Of a stretch of 49,655 bases of DNA, positions 15,440-23,159 are shown piece after piece. How positions within the stretch are numbered: the stretch's first letter is position 1; each line of letters starts with the position of its first letter. The notes below the pieces were generated by a model. The model did not search any database. It was given only the letters and a program-made list of their open reading frames with translations, and was not told the DNA's origin. The stretch comes from Solirubrobacteraceae bacterium (lineage in GTDB: Bacteria; Actinomycetota; Thermoleophilia; Solirubrobacterales; Solirubrobacteraceae), in the NCBI GenBank assembly GCA_017744415.1, contig JAGIBJ010000076.1, forward strand, positions 1 through 49,655, in the 5' to 3' direction. A program made the translations under genes and the position numbers.

Positions 15440-16660
15440 TCAGCGCGGGGCGAGCGTGCGGCGGCGCAGCCAGACCGAGGCGGCGGCCAGCGCGGGCGGG
15501 ATGCCGCTGGCGGCGAACGCGGCGGAGGGGGAGACGTGGTCGACGATGAAGCCGGCGGCCGGCGAGCCGATCGTCAGCCCGACCATGATCGCGCCGATCG
15601 ACCAGGCAAATGCCTCGGTGAGGGTGCCGTCCGGTGCGGCGATGCCCATCGCACCGTTGGCGGTCGCCATCGTCGGCGCGATCGAGGCGCCGGCGACGAA
15701 GAGGATGGCGCCCAGCGCGACCGTCGACGACGCCAGCCCCACGGCCGCGTTGGAGGCGGCCATCAGCGCGAGCAGCGTGGCGAGGCGCCGTGCCGGGCGC
15801 CGCGTGCCGGGGACCCGCGCGATGGCGAGGCCGCCGAGCAGGCTCCCGATCGACCACACGGCGAGCAGCACGCCGACGAGCCCGAGCGAGCCCTCCGCCC
15901 TCGCGTGGGCAGTGGTCGCGAGCTCGATCATCCCGAAGCTGCCGCCGCAACCGAGGGCGACGAGCATCAGCGTGTGCACGCCGCGGCTCTGCAATGGCCC
16001 GAACGGATGCGACTCGCGGTGCTCGGACGGCCGCCACGTGCGCGACGGCGGCCGTGACGCGAGGATCAGCGTGCCGAAGGTGGTGAGGGCGGCCGCAACG
16101 AGCAGGCCGGCGGACGGCCCGAACGCCGCAGCGACGACGCCGACAAGCACCAATGGGCCGCCCGTGAAGACCATCTCGATCGCGACGGCATCGAGCGAGT
16201 AGCCGACGTGCCGCTCGTCCTCGCGGTCGAGCATCTGGTCCCAGAGGGCGCGCATCACGCCACCGAGCGGCGGCTGGAGCGCGCCGTTGACGGCCGAGAT
16301 GACGAGGAACACGGCGTAGGGACTGCTGGCCGGCAGGAGCGCGAGCAGGAGCGTCGCCGCGCCGCCCGTCACTGCGGTGGTGACGAGCACGCGCGTCTGG
16401 CCGCGGCGGTCGACGAGCCGCGAGAGCACCGGAGCGCCGACGGCCACGGCGATCGCGTAGGCGGCGGCCACGAGGCCCGCCTCGCCGTAGGAGTAGCCGG
16501 CGTCCGTCATCCGCAGGACGGTGAGCAGGGTCATCGCGCCGTACGGCAGCCGCGCCAGTACCGAGGCGACGAGCGTCGCGGCGACGTGCGGGCGCCGGAG
16601 CACCCGAGAGATCGACGGCGTCAGCTCGGACGGATCGAGCGTGGGGGTGGGAGCAGCCAC
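15440..16660 (-). CDS. MFS transporter, paralogue of the 14013-15260 product
   Basis: 406 residues with about twelve hydrophobic segments. The loop motif MLDREDERHVGYSLDAVAIE and the preceding GGVMRALWDQ match the downstream paralogue. Start candidates are GTGs at 16669, 16663 and 16660; 16660 (VAAPTPTLDPSEL) is chosen because TAGCGT at 16668-16673 ends 7 nt before it. The transport substrate is unknown. The gene follows nfo closely but appears to have its own promoter inside the nfo stop region. Confidence 0.82.
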   Translation of the reverse strand: MAAPTPTLDPSELTPSISRVLRRPHVAATLVASVLARLPYGAMTLLTVLRMTDAGYSYGEAGLVAAAYAIAVAVGAPVLSRLVDRRGQTRVLVTTAVTGGAATLLLALLPASSPYAVFLVISAVNGALQPPLGGVMRALWDQMLDREDERHVGYSLDAVAIEMVFTGGPLVLVGVVAAAFGPSAGLLVAAALTTFGTLILASRPPSRTWRPSEHRESHPFGPLQSRGVHTLMLVALGCGGSFGMIELATTAHARAEGSLGLVGVLLAVWSIGSLLGGLAIARVPGTRRPARRLATLLALMAASNAAVGLASSTVALGAILFVAGASIAPTMATANGAMGIAAPDGTLTEAFAWSIGAIMVGLTIGSPAAGFIVDHVSPSAAFAASGIPPALAAASVWLRRRTLAPR

Positions 16661-16667
16661 CACGCCC

Positions 16668-16673
16668 ACGCTA
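16668..16673 (-). promoter_or_regulatory. -10 element overlapping the nfo stop codon
   Basis: TAGCGT on the minus strand; its TAG (16671-16673) is also the nfo stop codon. GTG at 16660 follows after 7 nt. Confidence 0.5.
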
Positions 16674-17516
16674 GGCGGCGTCGTGGAGGCGGAAGGCGTA
16701 CGCGATCTCCGTCGCGTCGGTGCCCTTGCCGTCGGGGCCGGGCGTCTCGAGCACGCACGGCAGCCCCTGGAAGCGCGGCTCTTGGAGGAACGCCTGGATG
16801 CCGGCCTCGCCGATCTCGCCGTCGCCGAGGTTGGCGTGGCGGTCGCGGTTGGAGCCGAGCGGATATTGCGAGTCGTTCAGGTGCAGGCTGCCGAGACGAT
16901 CGAGGCCGAGCTCCTTCTCGAGCTCGTCGAGCACGGCCGAGAGCGACTCGGGCGTGCGCACGTCGTAGCCCGAAGCGAGCAGGTGGCAGGAGTCCAGGCA
17001 CACGCCGAGGCGATCGCTGCCGCCTGCCGCGTCGATCAGCTCGGCGAGTTCCGCGAAGGTGCGGCCGAGCGTGCCGCCGGCGCCGGCCGTGATCTCGAGG
17101 TGCAGCGGGCACGACTCGGATTCGGCCAGGCATTCAGCGATCACCTCGCCGGCGCGCGCGATCGCAGGCGGCACCGGGCCCTTCAGCGCCGAGCCGGGGT
17201 GGAGCACCACGCCCGCGGAGCCGAGCGCATCGCCCACGCGCAGCGAGGTGGAGAGCGACGCCAGCGACTTCTCACGGATCTCCGGGTCCTCGGAGCCGGG
17301 GTTCAGGAGGTAGATCGCGTGAATCAGCACGGCGCCGATATCGCTGTCGGCCTGCGCCTGGTGGAACTTCGCGAGGGCCTCGTCGTCGTACGAGTTCGGC
17401 TTCCAGGCCCGCGGGCTCTGGTTGAAGATCTGGATCGCCGTGCAGCCACGCTCGGTGCCGCGCTCGATCGCCTTGTGCGGGCCGCCGGCGGGGGAGACGT
17501 GGCATCCGATGAGCAT
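16671..17516 (-). CDS. nfo: Endonuclease IV (AP endonuclease)
   Basis: 281-residue TIM-barrel enzyme that cleaves DNA 5' of abasic sites in base excision repair. It starts MLIGCHVSPAGG, as the family does. The trinuclear zinc ligands are visible in order: VVLHPGSALKG, LEITAGAGG, CLDSCHLLASG, LHLNDSQYPLGSNRDRHANLGDG and VLETPGPDG. ATG at 17516 is preceded by TAGCCT (17524-17529), so the mRNA should be leaderless. The next gene downstream begins 11 bp after the stop, and its -10 overlaps the stop codon. Confidence 0.95.
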   Translation of the reverse strand: MLIGCHVSPAGGPHKAIERGTERGCTAIQIFNQSPRAWKPNSYDDEALAKFHQAQADSDIGAVLIHAIYLLNPGSEDPEIREKSLASLSTSLRVGDALGSAGVVLHPGSALKGPVPPAIARAGEVIAECLAESESCPLHLEITAGAGGTLGRTFAELAELIDAAGGSDRLGVCLDSCHLLASGYDVRTPESLSAVLDELEKELGLDRLGSLHLNDSQYPLGSNRDRHANLGDGEIGEAGIQAFLQEPRFQGLPCVLETPGPDGKGTDATEIAYAFRLHDAA

Positions 17517-17523
17517 GCGCGCG

Positions 17524-17529
17524 AGGCTA
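17524..17529 (-). promoter_or_regulatory. -10 element, leaderless, nfo
   Basis: TAGCCT on the minus strand, 7 nt before the ATG at 17516. Confidence 0.6.
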
Positions 17530-17602
17530 GCGAGGCGCGGCCGGAGATGCCGCGCGGGAATCGGCCGCAACACCGGCGGCGTGCGCCCGGCTGGGCCGCG
17601 GT

Positions 17603-18355
17603 CTACACCACCGACACGCCGATCAGCAGACCGATCGCGTAGGTGACTCCGGCCGCTGAGAGGCCGATGACGAGCTGCCGCACCGCGGAGAACACCGGTG
17701 AGCGGTGGGTGAAGCGCGTGATCAGGCCGCCGATGAGGAGCAGCATCAGACTGGAGAGCGCGAGGCTCGTGAGCACGGCCGCATCCCCCTCGAGGATGGC
17801 GAAGGGCAGCACCGGCGGCACCGCGCCGACCACGAACAGCGCGAAAGAAGAGATTGCGGCGACGTACGGCGAGCCGCCGAGATCGTCGGGGTCGATCCCG
17901 AGCTCTTCGCGGGCCATCACGTCGAGCGCCTGTGCAGGGTCCTCCATGATCGCGTCGGCCACCTCGACGGCCGTCTCGTGACGCACGCCGCGGCCCTCGT
18001 ACAGACGGATGAGCTCGGTGCGCTCCTTCTCGGGGTCGTCGCGGATCTCGTCGCGCTCCTCGATGAGCTGACGGCTGTAGAGCTCGCGGCTGCTCGTGAC
18101 CGACACCCACTCGCCCATGGCCATCGAGCACGCGCCGGCGAGCAGCCCGGCGAGTCCCGTGACGAGGACGTCGTTGCTGTTGAACGCGGCGCCGCTGACG
18201 CCCATCACGAGACTGAGAACGGAGACGAGTCCATCGTTGGCTCCGAGCACCGCGGCCCGCAGCGCGTTGGCGCTCCCACCCGAGCCGTGGGCCTCCGTTT
18301 CGAACGCGGGCGGAGCGGCGGGCGCTCCGGACGGGGCTCCGGATGCTTCAGGCAC
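17603..18355 (-). CDS. VIT1/CCC1-family iron/manganese transporter
   Basis: 250 residues. The first helix pair region LRAAVLGANDGLVSVLSLVMGVSGA and the following GACSMAMGEWVSVTSSRELY are signatures of the VIT1/CCC1 family, which moves Fe2+ or Mn2+ out of the cytosol in exchange for protons. The acidic hydrophilic insert (LIEERDEIRDDPEKERTELI to REELGIDPDDLGG) corresponds to the cytoplasmic metal-binding domain. Three C-terminal hydrophobic segments follow. GTG at 18355 is chosen on a weak -10; the frame is open to 18409. The Pro/Ala/Gly N-terminus is variable in the family. Confidence 0.85.
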   Translation of the reverse strand: MPEASGAPSGAPAAPPAFETEAHGSGGSANALRAAVLGANDGLVSVLSLVMGVSGAAFNSNDVLVTGLAGLLAGACSMAMGEWVSVTSSRELYSRQLIEERDEIRDDPEKERTELIRLYEGRGVRHETAVEVADAIMEDPAQALDVMAREELGIDPDDLGGSPYVAAISSFALFVVGAVPPVLPFAILEGDAAVLTSLALSSLMLLLIGGLITRFTHRSPVFSAVRQLVIGLSAAGVTYAIGLLIGVSVV

Positions 18356-18361
18356 GCCAAG

Positions 18362-18367
18362 AGCGTG
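18362..18367 (-). promoter_or_regulatory. Weak -10 element, VIT gene
   Basis: CACGCT on the minus strand, 6 nt before the GTG at 18355; the first base is off consensus. Confidence 0.3.
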
Positions 18368-18422
18368 CCAGACCCGCCGGGCGGACTCGCGGCGCTGCTC
18401 GCCAGCCACCGGCGCCCGGCGG

Positions 18423-18914
18423 TCAGCTCGTCGCGGGGGCCTGGCCCCAGGCTGGCTCCGGCTGCATCCCTGCCGCGACGCCCACGCGATTCCACGCGTT
18501 GATCACCGTCACGGCAACGGCGAGGTGCGAGGCGGCGGCCTCCCCGAAGGCATCGATGGCGCCCGTGAGCGCCGCCGGATCGATCCCGGCCTCGCGCGCC
18601 TGGTACGTCATGGCATCGGTGAGCGCGAGCGCGGCACGCTCCTGCGCGTCGAACGCGTCGCTGTCGTCCCAGTCTGCGAGGGCGACGAGCGTCGCCTCGG
18701 GAACGCCGAGTTGGCGTGCGTCGTGCGCGTGCATGTGGATGCAGTAGCTGCAGCCGTTCAGGAGCGACGCGCGGTATTTGACGAACTCGAGGATCTCCGG
18801 TGCGATTCCGGCGGCCTTGGACGCTGTGGCGCTCGCCTCTGAGAGACGCGACATGGCTGCGAACTCACGCGTGGCGTGGTCGGCGAGCGGGATCGATGCG
18901 GCGTAGGTGGCCAT
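18423..18914 (-). CDS. Carboxymuconolactone decarboxylase / AhpD-like protein (CMD-1)
   Basis: 163 residues with the CMD/AhpD core CSYCIHMHAHDARQLG, whose Cys-x-x-Cys and downstream His form the alkylhydroperoxidase active site in AhpD. The family also includes decarboxylases and proteins of unknown role; a peroxidatic or thiol-redox role is the best guess. ATG at 18914 has a strong GGAGGT ribosome binding site 8 nt upstream, and a leader of roughly 35-40 nt runs from the TAGCAT -10 (18954-18959). It is one of two related genes in tandem next to a MocR regulator and shares an upstream 12-bp motif with the other. Confidence 0.85.
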   Translation of the reverse strand: MATYAASIPLADHATREFAAMSRLSEASATASKAAGIAPEILEFVKYRASLLNGCSYCIHMHAHDARQLGVPEATLVALADWDDSDAFDAQERAALALTDAMTYQAREAGIDPAALTGAIDAFGEAAASHLAVAVTVINAWNRVGVAAGMQPEPAWGQAPATS

Positions 18915-18953
18915 GGTGTGGACCTCCACGTTGGGGCTTCGTGCTGGACTTCG

Positions 18954-18991
18954 ATGCTACGCACGGAAGTTGGCTCGAACCAGGACCAGTT
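18954..18991 (-). promoter_or_regulatory. CMD-1 promoter with MocR-type site
   Basis: Minus strand: motif AACTGGTCCTGG (18980-18991), exactly 20 bp, then -10 TAGCAT (18954-18959). The motif contains the direct repeat CTGG-TC-CTGG and overlaps the expected -35 position. The same 12-bp motif stands at identical spacing upstream of CMD-2. Confidence 0.65.
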
Positions 18992-19014
18992 CGCCGCCGC
19001 CGGGGTGAACCAGT

Positions 19015-19617
19015 TCAGCTGGTGGCCACCGGCTCGGGGGTCTCGGTCGCCGAGGTCGCCATCGCACAGGCGCCGTCGGTCGCGAAGCCGTGCGACTCCA
19101 CGCCGAGCGCGTGGTTCACGCGTGCACGGAAGTTCTCCCACCCGATCATGCTGGTGAGCTCGATCAGCTGACGCTCGTCGAAGTGCTCGGCACAGCGGGC
19201 CCAGAGCTCGTCGGTGACGGTCGGCGGCGTCATGGTCATCGCGGCGGCGAGATCGAGGGCGGCCACCTCGGCGGGCGTGAACAACCCACTCCCGGCCGGG
19301 GCATGCAGGCCGCGGAGCTGCTCAGGCGTGACGCCGTGCTTGCTCACCACCATGTGAGAGCCGATGTCGATGCAGAAGCTGCAGCCGACATCCATCGCCG
19401 CCCGCAGCGTCACCAGCTCGAGGATGCGGTGCGGCGTCTTGCGCCGGCGTGAGAGGAAGTAGCGCTCCATGGCGCCACCAGCGCGCAGCATCGCGGGGTC
19501 GCGGGCCATGATCGCCGTGCCCTCGATGGGCTTGCCCATGATGCGGCGAACTGCGAGATCCGTCAGGTGAGCGGTCAGACCGAACTTGGAGCGCGGGAGC
19601 GGGCTGAGACGGGGCAT
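19015..19617 (-). CDS. Carboxymuconolactone decarboxylase family protein (CMD-2)
   Basis: 200 residues. The core CSFCIDIGSHMVVSKHG has the Cys-x-x-Cys of AhpD-like proteins with the His displaced relative to CMD-1, as in the larger CMD subgroup. The N-terminal part (AMERYFLSRRRKTPHRILELVTLRA) contains the helix that precedes the active-site Cys pair in this family. ATG at 19617 has GGAGGT 4 nt upstream. It is divergent from the MocR gene across 80 bp and upstream of CMD-1 on the same strand; both seem to be controlled by the same factor. Physiological substrate unknown. Confidence 0.85.
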   Translation of the reverse strand: MPRLSPLPRSKFGLTAHLTDLAVRRIMGKPIEGTAIMARDPAMLRAGGAMERYFLSRRRKTPHRILELVTLRAAMDVGCSFCIDIGSHMVVSKHGVTPEQLRGLHAPAGSGLFTPAEVAALDLAAAMTMTPPTVTDELWARCAEHFDERQLIELTSMIGWENFRARVNHALGVESHGFATDGACAMATSATETPEPVATS

Positions 19618-19664
19618 CGGTACCTCCGGAGCGGGTGGCCGGGCCGGCGAGCGGAGGGGCTCGA

Positions 19665-19688
19665 CGTACGCCGGACCTGGAGCGTACG
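19665..19688. promoter_or_regulatory. Inverted repeat at the MocR/CMD-2 divergent promoter
   Basis: CGTACGC (19665-19671) and GCGTACG (19682-19688) with a 10-bp spacer. The right arm covers the shared -10 region of both divergent promoters. Confidence 0.5.
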
Positions 19689-19718
19689 CTCCGATCCGTG
19701 GCCCGGCCAGGACCAGTT
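19681..19718. promoter_or_regulatory. Divergent MocR/CMD-2 promoters sharing one palindromic -10
   Basis: AGCGTACGCT (19681-19690) is a perfect palindrome giving TACGCT on both strands: plus (19685-19690), 7 nt before the MocR GTG, and minus (19681-19686) for CMD-2. The 12-bp motif, minus-strand AACTGGTCCTGG, is at 19707-19718, 20 bp upstream of the CMD-2 -10 and just inside the MocR coding start. Confidence 0.65.
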
Positions 19719-21158
19719 GACGGCTCGACGAGCGATCCAGTCGACGCCGGCGGTACCGACCGGCGGCGCGTCGTCGACCTTGGCCTGGCCCTCGATCGCG
19801 AGAGCCGACTGCCGCTTCCCGACCAGCTGGAACGGCAGCTCCGCCAGCTGTTGCGCCGTGGCGAGCTCTCCGCGGGCGCCGTTCTTCCGAGTAGTCGTGC
19901 GCTCGCCTCCGACCTTGGCGTCTCGCGTGGGATCGTGGTCGAGGCCTACGACCGGCTCCTGCGCCAGGGACTGCTGATCTCCCAGCCGGGCGGCGCGGTG
20001 CGCGCCTCGTCGGCGCTCCACAGCACCGAGCCGGCAGCAGCAGGCGACGCCGCGCTGCCCGAGCCGGCCGTCTTCGCGCTCGATCTCCACCCGGCGGGCA
20101 CCCCCATCGGCACGCTCGACCGCCGAGCGTGGGGTGGCGCGCTGCGCGAGGTGCTGCGCACCGCCACCGAAGCCGAGCTTGCCTCGCTCGATCGCGCCGG
20201 CCTGCTGTCGCTCAGGGAGGCGCTGGTCGAGCAGCTCTCGCACTCGCGCGGCGTGGTCGCCGTGCCCGAGCAGGTGGTCGTCACGAGCGGCGTGTCGGAT
20301 GCCTTGCGCGGCCTGGCGCCGCTGCTCGCACAGCGCGGCGGGCGCGTGGCGGTCGAGGATCCGGGCTTCGGGCTCCACCGCGCGACGCTGATCGGCAGCG
20401 GTCTCGACCTCGTGCCGGTGCACGCCGACGCGGGCGGCATCGACGTCGCCGGGCTCGAGGCGCACGACGACCTCGCCGCCGTGCTCGTCACGCCCGCCCA
20501 TCAGATGCCGCTGGGCGTGCCGCTCACTCCCGCGCGCCGCGCTGCGCTCGTCGACTGGTCTCGCCGCACCGGGGCGTGGATCCTGGAGGACGACTACGAC
20601 GGCGAGCTCCGGTACGACCGTCAGGGCGTGCGCAGCCTCCATGGCGTCGCCCCGGACCGCGTGATCTACCTCGGGACCACGTCGAAGGTGCTCTCGCCAG
20701 CGATCCGCGTCGGCTGGGCGGTGGTGCCGCCCGAGCTCGTCGAGGAGGTGCTCGCCTGGCGGCTGCCGCTCGGCGGCGCGCCGTCCAACCTCGTCCAGGC
20801 CGGCCTCGCGGCGTTCCTGCGCAGCGGCGGCTTCGACCGCGGCGTCGCCCGCCTGCGCCGGCGCTGTGCCAGCCACCGCGCCGCCATCGCGGCCGCGCTG
20901 ACCGATGCGCTGCCGGACCTCGAGCACGTCGGAGTCGAAGCCGGTCTGCAGATCGCGCTGCGCGTCCCCGACATCGAGCCATGGCGGCTGATCATGGCCG
21001 GCCTTGAGCGCGGCGTGCAGCTGTTCGCCACCGACGACGGCCCAGATGCCCTGCTCCTCATCGGGTATGGGGCGATCGAGCCCGCAGCCGCGCCGCGGGT
21101 CGCGGCCGTCGTCGCGGAGATCGTCGCCGCAGGGCGCGCCTCCACGCGCCCGCACTGA
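19698..21158 (+). CDS. MocR-family transcriptional regulator (GntR wHTH plus aminotransferase domain)
   Basis: 486 residues. A GntR-type winged helix (about 37-100: LPDQLERQLRQLLRRGELSAG, LASDLGVSRGIVVEAYDRL) is joined by a linker to a class I aminotransferase-like domain (about 125-480) with EDDYDGELRY and LGTTSKVLSP, where Lys330 is the expected PLP lysine. MocR proteins bind PLP or amino compounds and usually activate a divergent gene while repressing their own. Here the divergent gene is CMD-2. GTG at 19698 is set by the -10 at 19685-19690. The motif inside the gene's first codons fits autorepression. Confidence 0.9.
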   Translation: MARPGPVDGSTSDPVDAGGTDRRRVVDLGLALDRESRLPLPDQLERQLRQLLRRGELSAGAVLPSSRALASDLGVSRGIVVEAYDRLLRQGLLISQPGGAVRASSALHSTEPAAAGDAALPEPAVFALDLHPAGTPIGTLDRRAWGGALREVLRTATEAELASLDRAGLLSLREALVEQLSHSRGVVAVPEQVVVTSGVSDALRGLAPLLAQRGGRVAVEDPGFGLHRATLIGSGLDLVPVHADAGGIDVAGLEAHDDLAAVLVTPAHQMPLGVPLTPARRAALVDWSRRTGAWILEDDYDGELRYDRQGVRSLHGVAPDRVIYLGTTSKVLSPAIRVGWAVVPPELVEEVLAWRLPLGGAPSNLVQAGLAAFLRSGGFDRGVARLRRRCASHRAAIAAALTDALPDLEHVGVEAGLQIALRVPDIEPWRLIMAGLERGVQLFATDDGPDALLLIGYGAIEPAAAPRVAAVVAEIVAAGRASTRPH

Positions 21159-21182
21159 CCACAGGCGACCGCCCGCCCGGGA

Positions 21183-21188
21183 TAGCGT
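21183..21188 (+). promoter_or_regulatory. -10 element, leaderless, SRPBCC gene
   Basis: TAGCGT, 6 nt before the ATG at 21195. Confidence 0.6.
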
Positions 21189-21194
21189 CAGGGC

Positions 21195-21620
21195 ATGGCA
21201 CACGTACGCGAGCCCACCACGAGCGAGACGCAGACGATCTCCGTCAGCATCGAGCGCGAGCCGGCCGAGGTGTACCGCTACCTCATCGACCCGCGCCACC
21301 TGCCGGTTTGGGCGGCTGGTCTCGCGCAGTCGGTCGAGCAGCGCGACGGACAGTGGGTCGTCGACAGTGGCGACGGCGAGTGGACCGTCGAGTTCGCGCC
21401 GGAGAATTCTTACGGGGTGGCCGATCACGTCGTCACGCGGCCCGACGGCGCCACGCAGCTGAACCCGATGCGCGTGCTTCCGAACGGTCGCGGCAGCGAG
21501 GTGACCTTCACGCTCTTCCGCGCGGAAATCGGCGACGACGCCGCCGCGTGGGCGAGCCTCCAAGAAACGATCGCCACCGACCTGCGAGTGCTCCGCGACA
21601 CGCTCGAGGGCGCTGGCTGA
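21195..21620 (+). CDS. SRPBCC (START/Bet v1-like) family protein
   Basis: 141 residues. The pattern TISVSIEREPAEVYRYLIDPRHLPVWAAGL, a strand then helix with Pro-x-x-x-Trp, and the C-terminal long helix (AAAWASLQETIATDLRVLRDTLE) are typical of polyketide-cyclase/SRPBCC small-molecule binding folds. It could bind a hydrophobic ligand or act as a chaperone-like or stress protein; no catalytic residue can be assigned. It lies 36 bp after the MocR gene on the same strand but has its own -10. Confidence 0.75.
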   Translation: MAHVREPTTSETQTISVSIEREPAEVYRYLIDPRHLPVWAAGLAQSVEQRDGQWVVDSGDGEWTVEFAPENSYGVADHVVTRPDGATQLNPMRVLPNGRGSEVTFTLFRAEIGDDAAAWASLQETIATDLRVLRDTLEGAG

Positions 21621-21672
21621 ACGAGCACGACGTCGCGCCAGCCCGCCAATCAGCGGCTGGACGCGCGGGAGA

Positions 21673-21703
21673 TTGCCCACTCCGCGTCCGCCCCGGATAG
21701 TCT
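21673..21703 (+). promoter_or_regulatory. gltX promoter, leaderless
   Basis: TTGCCC (21673-21678) and TAGTCT (21698-21703) with a 19-bp spacer; the -10 ends 7 nt before the ATG at 21711. Confidence 0.6.
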
Positions 21704-21710
21704 GGCTCCA

Positions 21711-23060
21711 ATGCGCGTCCGCTTTGCCCCTTCACCGACGGGTGCCCTGCACATCGGTGGTGCCCGTGCCGCTCTCTACAACCATCTCGCAGCCCGAGGT
21801 GCGACGCGCCGCGGCGATCCCTCCACCTTTGTCCTGCGCATCGAGGACACCGACCGCGAGCGCTCCACGGAGGAGAACGTCGCGCAGATCCTCGACGCGC
21901 TCCAGTGGCTCGGCCTCGACTGGGACGAGGGCCCGATCAGCCAGGTGAGCCACGAGCAGCGCCACCGTGAGGTGGTCGAGGACTTCCTCGCGCGGGGTCT
22001 GGCCTACCGCACGACGGCCACGGGCGACGACGTGAAGGCGTGGAAGGAGCAGCACGGCCAGGAGAAGGGCTACCGCGGCGAGGACGAGGGCGAGGGCGCC
22101 GTACGCCTGCGCGTGCCCGAAGGCGAGACGGTCGTCCACGATCTGATCCGCGGCGACACCACGTTCGCGCACGTTCACATGGACGACCCCGTCATCGCCC
22201 GCGCTGACGGCAGCCCGCTCTACAACCTCGCGGTCGCCGTCGACGACATCGACCTCGGCATCACGCACGTCGTGCGCGGCGAGGACCACATCTCCAACAC
22301 GCCGAAGCAGCTGCTCGTCTACGAGGCCCTCGGCGTCCCGGCACCGATCTACGCCCACCTACCGCTGCTGCACGGCCCCGATGGCAAGAAACTCAGCAAG
22401 CGCCACGGTGCCGCATCGGTGCAGGAGCTGCGCGATGCCGGCTACCTGCCCGAAGCCGTCATCAACTACCTGGCCCTGCTCGGCTGGGGCGACAGCGACG
22501 ACCAGACGATCCTCAGCCGCGACGAGCTCGAGGAGCGCTTCGACCTTGCCCGCGTCACCAAGCATCCCGCGCGCTTCGACGAGACGAAGCTCAAATGGCT
22601 CAATGGCAAATACCTCCGCGAGATGAGCGTCGACGACCTCACCGCCCGGCTCGAGGCCCATACCGGCCGCACCGGTCTGCGGGGCGCCGTCGAGATCAGC
22701 CAAGAGAAGATCGGCACGCTCGACGACTTCTGGCCGCTCGCCGGCTTCCTCTTCGACGGCCCGAAGACCGACGACGCCAAGGCGCGCGAGCAGTGGCTCG
22801 GTGAAGACGGCCAGCGAATCCTCGGCCGTGTGCGCGAGGTCTTGGCCGGGCTTGACCCGTTCGACACCGAGACGGTCGAGGCGGCCCTCCGAGAGCTGCC
22901 GCAGACCCTTGAGGCGAAGCCCAAGGCCGTCTTCCAGGCCGTGCGCGTTGCCCTTGCGGGTACGACGATTTCGCCCGGCCTGTTCGAGTCCGTTGCTCTC
23001 CTCGGACGCGACGAGACCTTGCGCCGGATCGACCTCGCATCGCAGGGAGTTCCGGCGTGA
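21711..23060 (+). CDS. gltX: Glutamyl-tRNA synthetase
   Basis: Class I synthetase charging tRNA-Glu; 449 residues, at the short end for bacterial GluRS. The HIGH-type motif is SPTGALHIGGARAALYN at the N-terminus and the KMSKS-type motif is KKLSKRHGA (codons near 22386-22410). With gatCAB in the same window and no glnS seen, it probably also mischarges tRNA-Gln (non-discriminating), but other parts of the genome are not visible. ATG at 21711 is leaderless by the local pattern. Confidence 0.96.
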   Translation: MRVRFAPSPTGALHIGGARAALYNHLAARGATRRGDPSTFVLRIEDTDRERSTEENVAQILDALQWLGLDWDEGPISQVSHEQRHREVVEDFLARGLAYRTTATGDDVKAWKEQHGQEKGYRGEDEGEGAVRLRVPEGETVVHDLIRGDTTFAHVHMDDPVIARADGSPLYNLAVAVDDIDLGITHVVRGEDHISNTPKQLLVYEALGVPAPIYAHLPLLHGPDGKKLSKRHGAASVQELRDAGYLPEAVINYLALLGWGDSDDQTILSRDELEERFDLARVTKHPARFDETKLKWLNGKYLREMSVDDLTARLEAHTGRTGLRGAVEISQEKIGTLDDFWPLAGFLFDGPKTDDAKAREQWLGEDGQRILGRVREVLAGLDPFDTETVEAALRELPQTLEAKPKAVFQAVRVALAGTTISPGLFESVALLGRDETLRRIDLASQGVPA

Positions 23061-23159
23061 GTCGTGGAAGGCGTACGCGCCCGACCCGCAGAGTCCTCAA
23101 CTCCGGGGACGGATGTCCGATAACGGGTAGGAGTCTCCCACTCCCAGAACGCACCACGC

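Noticed and set aside
14013..16037. A single 674-residue MFS fusion protein
   Set aside because: The frame reads through the tandem repeats and antisense-frame sequence upstream of 15260; the MFS similarity begins only after the ATG at 15260, which has its own -10.
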